A DNA stretch of 64,000 nucleotides, taken from positions 2,294,001-2,358,000 of the forward strand of contig NZ_ARWI01000001.1 in NCBI RefSeq assembly GCF_000478585.1, in the 5' to 3' direction. How positions within the stretch are numbered: the first letter of the stretch is position 1; each line of letters opens with the position of its first letter. This DNA comes from Thiomicrorhabdus sp. Kp2 (lineage in GTDB: Bacteria > Pseudomonadota > Gammaproteobacteria > Thiomicrospirales > Thiomicrospiraceae). This document shows, one piece after another, positions 26,188 to 34,554 of the stretch. The notes under the pieces are model-generated. The model did no database searches. It worked only from the letters and a program-made list of their open reading frames with translations, and had not been told where the DNA came from. Made by a program: the position numbers and the translations under genes.

Positions 26188-26308
26188 TTTTTAAGGTTTA
26201 ATTTTGTTGTTTTAAAATCCTTATAAACTGAAGGTTAAGCATTCTGTACAAAAAACAGTACTAAAGTTATTAAGGTAAGTGCATTTTTTGATTGATAAAA
26301 ACAAAAAA

Positions 26309-26524
26309 TTAACCACGAAGACACGAAGGCACGAAGAATTCTAAAATTTAAACCCGTTTTATTTGAGCAAATAACCGTACTAACTGGCATTTGTTATTCA
26401 TTATTCGTTATAAAATCTTATAAATAAAGTATTTATGTCGCATGAGTAAAAACACATGAACGGTGTTATTTCTAATCGATATTAATTCTTTTTAAACCTT
26501 CGTGTCTCTGTGTCTTCGTGGTTG
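26309..26524. repeat. CACGAAG-family element, copy 2 (~216 bp)
   Basis: Left end TTAACCACGAAGACACGAAGG and right end CCTTCGTGTCTCTGTGTCTTC then GTGGTT are inverted copies. The interior runs parallel to the copy at 7066-7276 with few differences, for example ATTTATGTCGCATGAGTAAA against ATTTATGTCGCATGAGTTAA. It occupies the gap between the DUF45 gene and the RDD gene. No coding potential. Confidence 0.85.
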
Positions 26525-26576
26525 GTTTTGACTAATTCACCACAAAATATGGATACCTGTTATTAAGAGGTAGAGA

Positions 26577-27053
26577 ATGTCTGAAAATTTAACCACTGAA
26601 AATACAGTGCAATATGCGGGATTTTGGCGACGCTTTTTGGCCTATATTGTTGATTGGGCGGTATTAACCGTTTTGGGCATTTTTTTGGTAATTGGCTATT
26701 CCATGTTTTTGGCATTTATGGGCAATGACTTGGGTGATGAGGCTTCTGTTTTGATGTTTCAAGCGCAGGCTAAATTGCTCACCTTTTTAATGGCTTGGCT
26801 CTATTACGCGGTAATGGAGAGTTCAGCCAAACAAGCCACCTTAGGTAAGCTCGCTTTAGGCATAAAAGTTACCAGTTTGCAGGGTGAGAGCATCAGTTTT
26901 TTAAGAGCGAGTGTACGTTTTTTCAGTAAGATTTTATCGGCACTGCTGTTTTTTATTGGTTTTATTATGATCGCCTTTACCGAAAAGAAACAGGGTTTGC
27001 ATGACATGATTGCTGGCGCAATTGTGATTAAACGTGAATCATCCAAGGCATAA
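26577..27053 (+). CDS. RDD-family membrane protein
   Basis: A 158-residue membrane protein with three or four helices. The RDD family pattern is seen in QYAGFWRRFLAYIVDWAVL (Arg and Asp in the first helix) and in TLGKLALGIKVTSL and KQGLHDMIAGAIVIKR. Some RDD proteins are ion antiporters, but function here is unknown. AAGAGGTAG precedes the ATG. It lies 27 bases upstream of the AddB-like gene and could be co-transcribed with it. Confidence 0.85.
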   Translation: MSENLTTENTVQYAGFWRRFLAYIVDWAVLTVLGIFLVIGYSMFLAFMGNDLGDEASVLMFQAQAKLLTFLMAWLYYAVMESSAKQATLGKLALGIKVTSLQGESISFLRASVRFFSKILSALLFFIGFIMIAFTEKKQGLHDMIAGAIVIKRESSKA

Positions 27054-27080
27054 AGTTAAATAATTTAAGAGTATCAACTG

Positions 27081-29909
27081 ATGCAAACCATTCACATCAC
27101 GGCCAATAGTCGATTAACCGCCGAAATCAAACAGCAAGCGATTCTTAATTCGTCAACAACCGTGGTGCAAACTCCCAAGGTAATGACCTTGGCTCAGTGG
27201 TGGCAGGAATGGCAAACCACTGCTTTATTAACGGGTGAATTGTTGGCAGCAGAGTTGCCTAAAAAGGTTTTAAACAGTTTTGAAGCGCAATGGCTTTGGG
27301 AACAGCTTTTGCAGGATGAATTGGATAGACGCCAGCAAGCCAGTGAAGATGAAAAGAGCTCTGGCAACGCATTAAAACCGATTGCATTGTTAAATATTCA
27401 CACAACCGCAAAACAACTCTACCAGGCCTGGGTATTGACTGCCGAATGGTTGCCAGAAGATTGGCAAGAGCAAGGGTTTTTATCTGATGAAGCGGAGCTC
27501 TTTAAAATTGTTTTAGACAATTACTTAACCCACCTTAAAAGTAAAAACTGGCAAGATGAAGCCTTGCTTGCCCAGCAACGATTACACTGGTTGACCAGCA
27601 AACAGGTTGGTGTTAAACGTTTGCCTCAAAGTTTTCAATTGCATGGTTTTGATGACCTTTCGCCCAATATTGTAGCCTGGCAAAAGGCTGTGGAATCGTT
27701 TGGTGTAGTGGTTGAAGAGCAGGCTTATGCACCCGCAGGTGATTTAAGCAATCAGCCAATGGGATATTACCCAGCGCAAGATGTTTTTGATGAAGCTGAA
27801 CAGGCCGCTAAATGGGCGATTGAGTCGGTAAAAAAACAGTTGCAAACTAAGACGTTTGAACAAATAAAAGTGGCCATTGTCTCGCCCAATATTGGCGAAT
27901 ATAAAAGTACCTTAATTCAGTGTTTAGATGAACAGCTCTATTTACAAGGCCTGGGTAAGTTACAAACTCAACAGCAGAAAAGTGCAGATGCAACGCCAGT
28001 AAAATCCAAACTCTATAACCTCTCTTTGGGTGAGCCGCTGTTCTCTGTACCTTTAATTGAAAACGCCTGGCAAACACTCAACCTATTTTTGCAAGCCGAT
28101 AAAAGTGTGCCTTACCAGGCCTGGAGTCAATGGCTAATTTCAGCTTATACATTGGGTGATTTTGCTTTAAGACAGCAAGCCGATGCGCAATTTAGACGGT
28201 TACAGTGGGCTAATATTAAATGGCCAAAACTGCTCGATACCAAAGCGGCAAGCAGCCTGCCACAGGCATTAAAAAAAGCGATGCAAAATGGCTTATCTTT
28301 GTATGAGTTACAAGCTAAGAGTAGCGTTTCATTAAAAGGCTTTATTGACCAGGCCTGGCAAGTTCTTGAAACCTTAGGTTGGCCAGGTAACCGCGTATTA
28401 AATTCAGATGAGTTTCAGCAAAAAACCGCTTTTGAAAATAGCCTAACCCAATTTGCCAAACTGACTGAAATTGGTGGCAAACAGAGTTATTCAAAATGGC
28501 TCAGTTTATTAAAACGTTTCTTAACCGAGCAGGTTCACCAGTCGCAAAGTGTGGGGCATCAACCCATTCAAATTATGGGAATGTTAGAGGCGGGTGGGCA
28601 AACCTTCGATGACTTGTGGATTATGGGCTTAACCAATGAAGCCTGGCCAAGAATGCCTAGCCCCAACCCGTTTATACCCATGCAACTGCAACGCCAATTT
28701 GCTCTACCAAGAAGTGATGCCAGCCGCGAACTCCTTTATGCACAAACCATTAGCCAGCGTTTAGTCGCCTCGGCTAAAAAAGTTATTTGGAGTTATCCAC
28801 AGCAAACGGGTGAAGCCTTAATGTTGCCCAGCGCCATTTTGCCAAAGGCGGATAAAGAGCATTTCAATGTGCAAACTTACCAATCGCAATCCTATCAAAC
28901 ATTATCAGAAACGTTATTGGCTTTACGTGACCCTAATGAAGGTTTGCAGTGGGAGTTAGATGCGCAAGGTGCCGCTATTGCCGAAGGAAGCCTTGCGCCT
29001 GGTGGAACAGGTATTTTGCAAGCGCAAAGTCAGTGTCCGTTAATGGCTTATATTGATTATCGTTTGGGGGCTAAATACGGTTTTGAACAGGTTGAAGATA
29101 GCCTGCAAAACACCAATCAGGGGACTTTAATTCACAAGGTGTTAGAAGATTTTTGGCTAGAAACTAAAACCCAAGTGGCGATGTTATCGCTGAGTGAAGA
29201 GCAACTGATTGAACGCTTAACGTCACATATTCAACACGCTTTTGAAAGCCTGCATGAGAGTCTTGCCAAAGGTATTTTAGAGGTTGAGCAGTCTAGGGTA
29301 TTAGAACTGTGCTTGCAGTGGATGCAAGAGGAGTCACAACGCAGTAGTTTTGCGGTTGTTGAAACCGAGCAAGAACATCATATTACCTTAGCTGGCATTC
29401 AGTTTAAGGTGATTATTGATCGTGTGGATGAAGTGGAAAACCAAGCGGTTATTTTAGATTACAAAACAGGTAAGGCTTCCATTAACAATCTGTTAAAAAC
29501 GCCATTAGCCGCACCTCAATTAGCGGTATATTTATGGGCAGTCAAACAAGATGTGGGTGGGATTGGTTACGCCTTATTGCACTCAGATGATGGTGTGAAA
29601 ATTAATGCCATTGTTGAAGAAAAAGAGGTACTTCTTGAGAAGAGCCGCAGCATTCAGGTGTTTTCTAAACTGGCTGAAAAAGAGGGGGGCGACTATTTTG
29701 AAACCACCTGGGCCGATTTTTTAGACCACTTAAAGCAGCAAGTTTTAGAGCTGGCGCAGCAAATTCAACAAGGCCAAGCACAAATGACCTTTAACAAGTT
29801 ACAAGATATGGAATACGCGGCAGGTAAATTGGCGTTACGACTGCCAGAGGTGTTACAGCAACAGAGCATCAACAGCTTATCCGATGAATTTCTTGAGGGG
29901 GCTGAATAA
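27081..29909 (+). CDS. AddB-like PD-(D/E)XK nuclease/inactivated helicase subunit
   Basis: A 942-residue protein that looks like the AddB-type partner of the following helicase in double-strand break repair. The C-terminal nuclease domain has GTLIHKVLEDFW and the catalytic VIIDRVDEVENQAVILDYKTGK region (DRVDE plus DYKTGK). The N-terminal ~600 residues resemble a UvrD-like fold without an intact Walker A. The four iron-sulfur cysteines of Bacillus AddB are not obvious. The stop overlaps the start of the helicase gene (TAATG). Three palindrome copies (27422, 28115, 28349) all encode QAW. Confidence 0.85.
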   Translation: MQTIHITANSRLTAEIKQQAILNSSTTVVQTPKVMTLAQWWQEWQTTALLTGELLAAELPKKVLNSFEAQWLWEQLLQDELDRRQQASEDEKSSGNALKPIALLNIHTTAKQLYQAWVLTAEWLPEDWQEQGFLSDEAELFKIVLDNYLTHLKSKNWQDEALLAQQRLHWLTSKQVGVKRLPQSFQLHGFDDLSPNIVAWQKAVESFGVVVEEQAYAPAGDLSNQPMGYYPAQDVFDEAEQAAKWAIESVKKQLQTKTFEQIKVAIVSPNIGEYKSTLIQCLDEQLYLQGLGKLQTQQQKSADATPVKSKLYNLSLGEPLFSVPLIENAWQTLNLFLQADKSVPYQAWSQWLISAYTLGDFALRQQADAQFRRLQWANIKWPKLLDTKAASSLPQALKKAMQNGLSLYELQAKSSVSLKGFIDQAWQVLETLGWPGNRVLNSDEFQQKTAFENSLTQFAKLTEIGGKQSYSKWLSLLKRFLTEQVHQSQSVGHQPIQIMGMLEAGGQTFDDLWIMGLTNEAWPRMPSPNPFIPMQLQRQFALPRSDASRELLYAQTISQRLVASAKKVIWSYPQQTGEALMLPSAILPKADKEHFNVQTYQSQSYQTLSETLLALRDPNEGLQWELDAQGAAIAEGSLAPGGTGILQAQSQCPLMAYIDYRLGAKYGFEQVEDSLQNTNQGTLIHKVLEDFWLETKTQVAMLSLSEEQLIERLTSHIQHAFESLHESLAKGILEVEQSRVLELCLQWMQEESQRSSFAVVETEQEHHITLAGIQFKVIIDRVDEVENQAVILDYKTGKASINNLLKTPLAAPQLAVYLWAVKQDVGGIGYALLHSDDGVKINAIVEEKEVLLEKSRSIQVFSKLAEKEGGDYFETTWADFLDHLKQQVLELAQQIQQGQAQMTFNKLQDMEYAAGKLALRLPEVLQQQSINSLSDEFLEGAE

Positions 29910-32900
29910 TGCAACAGAATGAAATGTTTGGCTCTGGTGAGTTTATTTCTGATTGTTTTGAAACGAGCAATCAATACTCAAACGACTTAGAATCGACCAA
30001 CCCCATTGCATGGCTACAAACACACTTTAATTTGCAACTAGATAGCAAACTCCCAGATGGCGAAGCGCGTTTTAAAGGCGTTCATCCTCATCACTCCTAT
30101 ATTGTGCAAGCGCCTGCAGGTTCGGGTAAAACGTCATTGTTGGCTCAGCGTTTTTTGGCGCTACTTTCACAAGTGGATTCACCCGAAAAAATTGTGGCCA
30201 TGACCTTTACCAAAAAAGCCGCAGCGGAGATGCGTGAGCGAATTATTGAAGCACTTATGCTTGGTAAAGAACCTTTGCCAGAACAAGCGAGTATTGTTGA
30301 AAAAAACACCTGGCAACTTGCTCAAAAAGCATTGCAACAAGATGCTCAACAACAGTGGTTTTTACTTGAGAATCCCAACCGTTTGCGCATTAAAACCATT
30401 GACGGTTTAAACAGTTATTTAGTGGGGCAGATGCCATTGCTCTCTAAAATGGGCGGGCAGTCGCAACTATTGCAAGACGCTACCCCTGCTTATCAAGAAG
30501 CGGTGCGCCAAGTATTAAAAATGGAGGCTTTAGAAGAGCCAGTTGGCCGTTTATTGCGTTTGGTCAACGGGCGTTTTAACCGTGCCGAAAACCTATTGAT
30601 TGGTATGTTAGCTAAACGTGACCAGTGGATGCGAACCCTATTGCAATACCAAGGTGATGAAGCCAGAGAGGTTCTAGAATCGGCCATTGAAGAGATTGTA
30701 AGTAAACTATTAGCTGAGCAATTTGCCGCCTTATATTACCTAAAACCCGCCTTTGAAGAAGCCTGCCAAATTGCCGATTATGCGGTACAAAATGACCAAC
30801 CACAATTGGCGGTTTTATGCGGTGCTTGGCCAATTGCTGAAGACAGCTCAGAGGTAGATAAATGGCGAGTGTTAGCCGATTGGTTGTTGACCAAAGAGGG
30901 AACGGTTCGCAAAAGTGTGACTAAAAACAATGGTTTTCCTGCAGGTAAAGGCGAAGCTAAAGAGCACAAAGAGCGGTTTTTAGATGTATTAGAGCAGGTT
31001 CGTGTGGCAGTAGCTAATCATGCAGAGGTTTTACCAGGCCTGGTAACTTTAAGAGACCTACCTCAACCCGATTATAGCGACAGCCAGTGGCAAGATTTAC
31101 AGTGGTTAATTCAATTATTAACCATGAGTGCGGCCTATTTAAAACTGGTTTTTCAGCAGAGCGGGCAAGCCGATTACATCGAAATCGCCCAAGCAGCGAG
31201 CCAAGCATTAGGTTCAGATTTAGAACCGACCGATTTGGCGCAACAACTTGATTATCAAATTCAACATTTGTTGGTGGATGAATTTCAAGATACCAGTAGT
31301 GAGCAGTTTAAACTGCTTAAACAGCTGATTGCGGGCTGGCAGGTGGACGATGGCCGCACGCTATTTTTGGTGGGTGACCCCATGCAATCCATCTACCGTT
31401 TTCGTGAAGCGGAGGTGGGTAATTTCTTAAAAGCGTGGCAAGGGCAGATTGGTAATGTGAGCCTTAAACAGCTCAATTTAAAGGTCAACTTCCGTTCATC
31501 GGCAGGGGTGGTCAACTGGGTAAACCAAGCCTTTAAAAAAGTACTGCCTAAAGAAAATGCCATTGAAAAAGGGGCGGTAACCTATTCCGATTCTATTGCC
31601 TTCTCGGAAGATAATGCGCCAGCAGTGAATACCCACTGGGCTTTAAATCAATCGGCTGAAGCGGAAGCTTTACAGATTCTGACGGTAATTCAAAACCGAT
31701 TACAGACTTTTGCATTAGCCGAAACAGCGCTCAATGAAAATGAACGAGAAGCCTATCGTAAAAAACATAAAATTGCGATTTTGGGGCGCTCGCGTTCCAG
31801 TTTAATGGGCATTGCAAAGCTGTTAAAACAGCATCAAATTGGGTTTAGAGCGGTTGATTTAGAAAACCTGGCAGAGCGCCAAGAGGTGCAAGATGTGTTG
31901 GCGTTAAGTCGTGCCTTACTGCACTTGGCCGATAGAGCGGCTTGGATCGCGTTATTACGTTCACCCATGGTTGGTTTGGATTTAAAAGATATTTACACAC
32001 TGATTGGGGATATGCCTTATCAGGCGGTTTGGTCTGCCATTTTGCGTTGTAAATGTGATCAAACCGAGTTAAATACTAATTACCAGGCCTGGTGTTTTGA
32101 TAAGTTACCAGGCCTGTCAGATATTGGGCAAGCACGTTTAGAACATGCAGTTCCGATTTTAGAAAATGCGCTAAAACGTTTGGGCAGTGTCGGTTTTGCC
32201 ACCTTAATTCGTGAAACTTGGCTACAACTGGATGGCGCACAAACTGTAGAGAATGCGGTGGCACTGGAAAACGTTGACGTTTTTTGCCAAACCATCGCCA
32301 ATAGTGATGCCCCAGTGATTGATTTACAGCAGTTAGAAAAACAGGTAGAGAGCCTATTTGCTCGACCAGACTCGTCACCAGAGAGTCAAAGTATTGAGTT
32401 AATGACTATGCATAAATCAAAAGGGCTAGAGTTTGATACGGTCATCTTACCAGGCCTGGGTAGAAAACCGCGTGGTGATGATGCGGCCTTGGTTTCGTGG
32501 TTTCAGTTCTTGAGTGATGCGGGTGAAGAGCAGTTGGTGATTGCTCCGATTGACCAAAAAGGAACAGCCAATTCTGGCTTACGTAACCTGTTAAAAAGTT
32601 TTGAATCGGAAAAGCAAAATTATGAACTAGGGCGTTTGCTCTATGTGGCGGTAACACGCGCCAAACAGCAATTACATCTCTTTGGGCAAATTAAATACCA
32701 ACCCAGTGATAAACAACTCGCCAGTGATGAGATAGTTATTGCCCCTACAAAAGACAGTTTATTGCAAAGCCTATGGCCATTTGTGAGTGAGGATTTTATT
32801 CTATTAGCCAAAGCCTATGAACCGATTGATGAAGCGCAAAGCGATAGCGAACAAGCTTGGCCAAAAGTGAGTCGTTTACCGATTAATCGTCAAGGTTTTG

Positions 32901-33574
32901 CCGAGTTTTATCCTCAACTGGCAAGTGACTTTGCGCCCTTGCTTAACCGCACAGCCAGCGCACAAAAAACGGCAATAGACTCAGCAGAAAACACCGCAGA
33001 GCTTGAAGAAAAATCCAATCTTCCAGGCCTGGTATTTAGCCAACAAAATGCCATATTAAATACCACGGTGGGTAACTTGGTGCACGCCATTTTTGAACAG
33101 ATGGTAGAAGAGGGTGCCGCAAATTGGTCAGCAGACACCCTACAAAATCGCCTTGAAATATACGAACTATGGCTCTTGCAACAAGGTTTGCCAGAAGAAG
33201 ATTTACCTGAAGCGATTCGCCGAGTTAAACAGTCAGTTTTAAATGGCTTGCAAAATAACCAGCTCACTTGGGCGTTAAGTCATCATCATCTAGAATCCGC
33301 TACTGAATATGCGCTCACCTCCATAGAAGAGGGCATTATCGCCAACCATATTGTGGATAGAACCTTTGTAGATGAGACAGGGACACGCTGGATTGTAGAC
33401 TACAAGACCAGTGTAAATGACAGTGAGAATATGGATGCATTTATACAAAAACAGACCGAAAAATATCAACCGCAATTGCAACGATACGGTGAACTGTTTA
33501 ACCAGCTAGAAAACCGCCCACAAAAATGGGTGCTGTATTTTAGTTACTTAGATATTTGGCATGAATTGAATTAA
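29909..33574 (+). CDS. AddA-like UvrD/Rep helicase-nuclease
   Basis: A 1221-residue superfamily 1A helicase with a C-terminal nuclease, likely acting with the upstream protein to process DNA ends. Motifs in order: Walker A APAGSGKTSLLAQRF, TFTKKAAAEMRERI, Walker B LLVDEFQDTSS, motif III GDPMQSIYRFREAE, motif V MHKSKGLEFDTVILP, motif VI LLYVAVTRAKQQL, and the nuclease motif WIVDYKTSVNDSE with downstream QLQRYGEL. All helicase motifs look intact. It holds four full palindrome copies (31034, 32083, 32450, 33023) and a partial one at 32108, the densest of any gene here. Confidence 0.9.
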   Translation: MQQNEMFGSGEFISDCFETSNQYSNDLESTNPIAWLQTHFNLQLDSKLPDGEARFKGVHPHHSYIVQAPAGSGKTSLLAQRFLALLSQVDSPEKIVAMTFTKKAAAEMRERIIEALMLGKEPLPEQASIVEKNTWQLAQKALQQDAQQQWFLLENPNRLRIKTIDGLNSYLVGQMPLLSKMGGQSQLLQDATPAYQEAVRQVLKMEALEEPVGRLLRLVNGRFNRAENLLIGMLAKRDQWMRTLLQYQGDEAREVLESAIEEIVSKLLAEQFAALYYLKPAFEEACQIADYAVQNDQPQLAVLCGAWPIAEDSSEVDKWRVLADWLLTKEGTVRKSVTKNNGFPAGKGEAKEHKERFLDVLEQVRVAVANHAEVLPGLVTLRDLPQPDYSDSQWQDLQWLIQLLTMSAAYLKLVFQQSGQADYIEIAQAASQALGSDLEPTDLAQQLDYQIQHLLVDEFQDTSSEQFKLLKQLIAGWQVDDGRTLFLVGDPMQSIYRFREAEVGNFLKAWQGQIGNVSLKQLNLKVNFRSSAGVVNWVNQAFKKVLPKENAIEKGAVTYSDSIAFSEDNAPAVNTHWALNQSAEAEALQILTVIQNRLQTFALAETALNENEREAYRKKHKIAILGRSRSSLMGIAKLLKQHQIGFRAVDLENLAERQEVQDVLALSRALLHLADRAAWIALLRSPMVGLDLKDIYTLIGDMPYQAVWSAILRCKCDQTELNTNYQAWCFDKLPGLSDIGQARLEHAVPILENALKRLGSVGFATLIRETWLQLDGAQTVENAVALENVDVFCQTIANSDAPVIDLQQLEKQVESLFARPDSSPESQSIELMTMHKSKGLEFDTVILPGLGRKPRGDDAALVSWFQFLSDAGEEQLVIAPIDQKGTANSGLRNLLKSFESEKQNYELGRLLYVAVTRAKQQLHLFGQIKYQPSDKQLASDEIVIAPTKDSLLQSLWPFVSEDFILLAKAYEPIDEAQSDSEQAWPKVSRLPINRQGFAEFYPQLASDFAPLLNRTASAQKTAIDSAENTAELEEKSNLPGLVFSQQNAILNTTVGNLVHAIFEQMVEEGAANWSADTLQNRLEIYELWLLQQGLPEEDLPEAIRRVKQSVLNGLQNNQLTWALSHHHLESATEYALTSIEEGIIANHIVDRTFVDETGTRWIVDYKTSVNDSENMDAFIQKQTEKYQPQLQRYGELFNQLENRPQKWVLYFSYLDIWHELN

Positions 33575-33626
33575 CCTTTAATTCGTGGTCAATCGGATAT
33601 TGAAAAAAATAAAAAGAGAGAAAACA

Positions 33627-34310
33627 ATGGAAAAAACCCAAGCACAAATTTTACGCCACCACGGTGGTGATGCTGAACATGCTCGTAAGATGATTACCGA
33701 AACCTATGCACGTCGTCACAATGTCGATTTTTGGGAGTTTTGGAATGCACAAATGGGCAGTGCAATCAGCAAAGGTGATGTTCTTTTAGACTTAGGTGCA
33801 GGCATAGGACAATTTGTGGAAGACTTGGCGATTCGTTACCCAGAGAACACGGTTGTAGGCATTGATGCCGCCGAGTATATGTTAACCGCTCAAGTGAGTT
33901 TGCCAGAAAACGCTCGTATGCTAAAAGACGACTTAAACGAGCCAACATCAAACATTGGCGATAACAAAGTGGCCAGTGTAATGGCCAATATGTTGGTGCA
34001 CGAATTACCGCAACCTATCAATATGTTTAAGGCTATTCACAAGTGGCTAAAACCAGGCGGGCGGTTTTGTATTATCGATTTAGTTCGCCAACCATTAGCG
34101 GACTATTTAACCCACAAATATCCAAATGCCGAGTTGTTTAATAACGATGTGAACCGTGATGAAATTGAAGACGTGTTTGAACACTTTCTAGAGCACAACC
34201 GATACCATGCCGATGATATTATTTTTATGCTCAAATCATTAGGTTTCAAACTAATCGAAAACACCCCGCAACGTGATGGGCGGTTTGTGCGTATTGTGGT
34301 TGAGAAGTAG
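33627..34310 (+). CDS. Class I SAM-dependent methyltransferase
   Basis: A 227-residue methyltransferase. SAM-binding motif I is LLDLGAGIGQFVEDLA, motif II region VVGIDAAEYML, and the post-motif strand GGRFCIIDLVRQP. The start at ATG 33627 has AGAGAG upstream and begins MEKTQAQILRHHGG; a GTG at 33585 is less likely. The substrate is not evident. It follows the AddA-like gene by 52 bases and may share its message, but a functional link is unsupported. Confidence 0.82.
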   Translation: MEKTQAQILRHHGGDAEHARKMITETYARRHNVDFWEFWNAQMGSAISKGDVLLDLGAGIGQFVEDLAIRYPENTVVGIDAAEYMLTAQVSLPENARMLKDDLNEPTSNIGDNKVASVMANMLVHELPQPINMFKAIHKWLKPGGRFCIIDLVRQPLADYLTHKYPNAELFNNDVNRDEIEDVFEHFLEHNRYHADDIIFMLKSLGFKLIENTPQRDGRFVRIVVEK

Positions 34311-34365
34311 GTTTTTATTCTGGATTTGCCCAGTGCTCACAAAGTATTAATAGCCACAGGGCATG

Positions 34366-34375
34366 CCAGGCCTGG
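34366..34375. repeat. Palindrome CCAGGCCTGG, intergenic copy
   Basis: Full copy 56 bases after the methyltransferase stop, followed closely by a T-run (34379-34385). The palindrome arms are too short on their own for a firm terminator call. It is the last copy before a 6.5-kb stretch without any. Confidence 0.8.
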
Positions 34376-34514
34376 TAGTTTTTTTAGGTTTAAGCTGGAA
34401 ACTACTCGATTTGAGTATCGCTTGCGAAGTGATTTGTGGAATGAGTGGGTGGGTTAGAGTGTTAGAACGGTTCTGAAGAACATAACTATTAGAACATAAT
34501 TATTTAGAAAAGTT

Positions 34515-34545
34515 AAAAAGGCTAACCAGTTGGTTAGCCTTTTTA
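34515..34545 (-). terminator. Terminator of the autotransporter gene
   Basis: GGCTAACCA (34520-34528) and TGGTTAGCC (34531-34539) pair, flanked by A-run on the left and T-run on the right, so the hairpin works for either strand. It lies 10 bases beyond the autotransporter stop and also ends any read-through from the left. Confidence 0.9.
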
Positions 34546-34554
34546 TTTGATTGC

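Noticed and set aside
26160-26524. CACGAAG repeats as a CRISPR array
   Set aside because: Repeat units are 7-9 bases, inverted at the two ends of an element and not separated by regular unique spacers; no cas gene is present.
32076-32378. 100-codon and other antisense frames inside the AddA-like gene
   Set aside because: They lie fully opposite a gene with intact helicase motifs and show no recognisable domain; they are shadows of its codon use.
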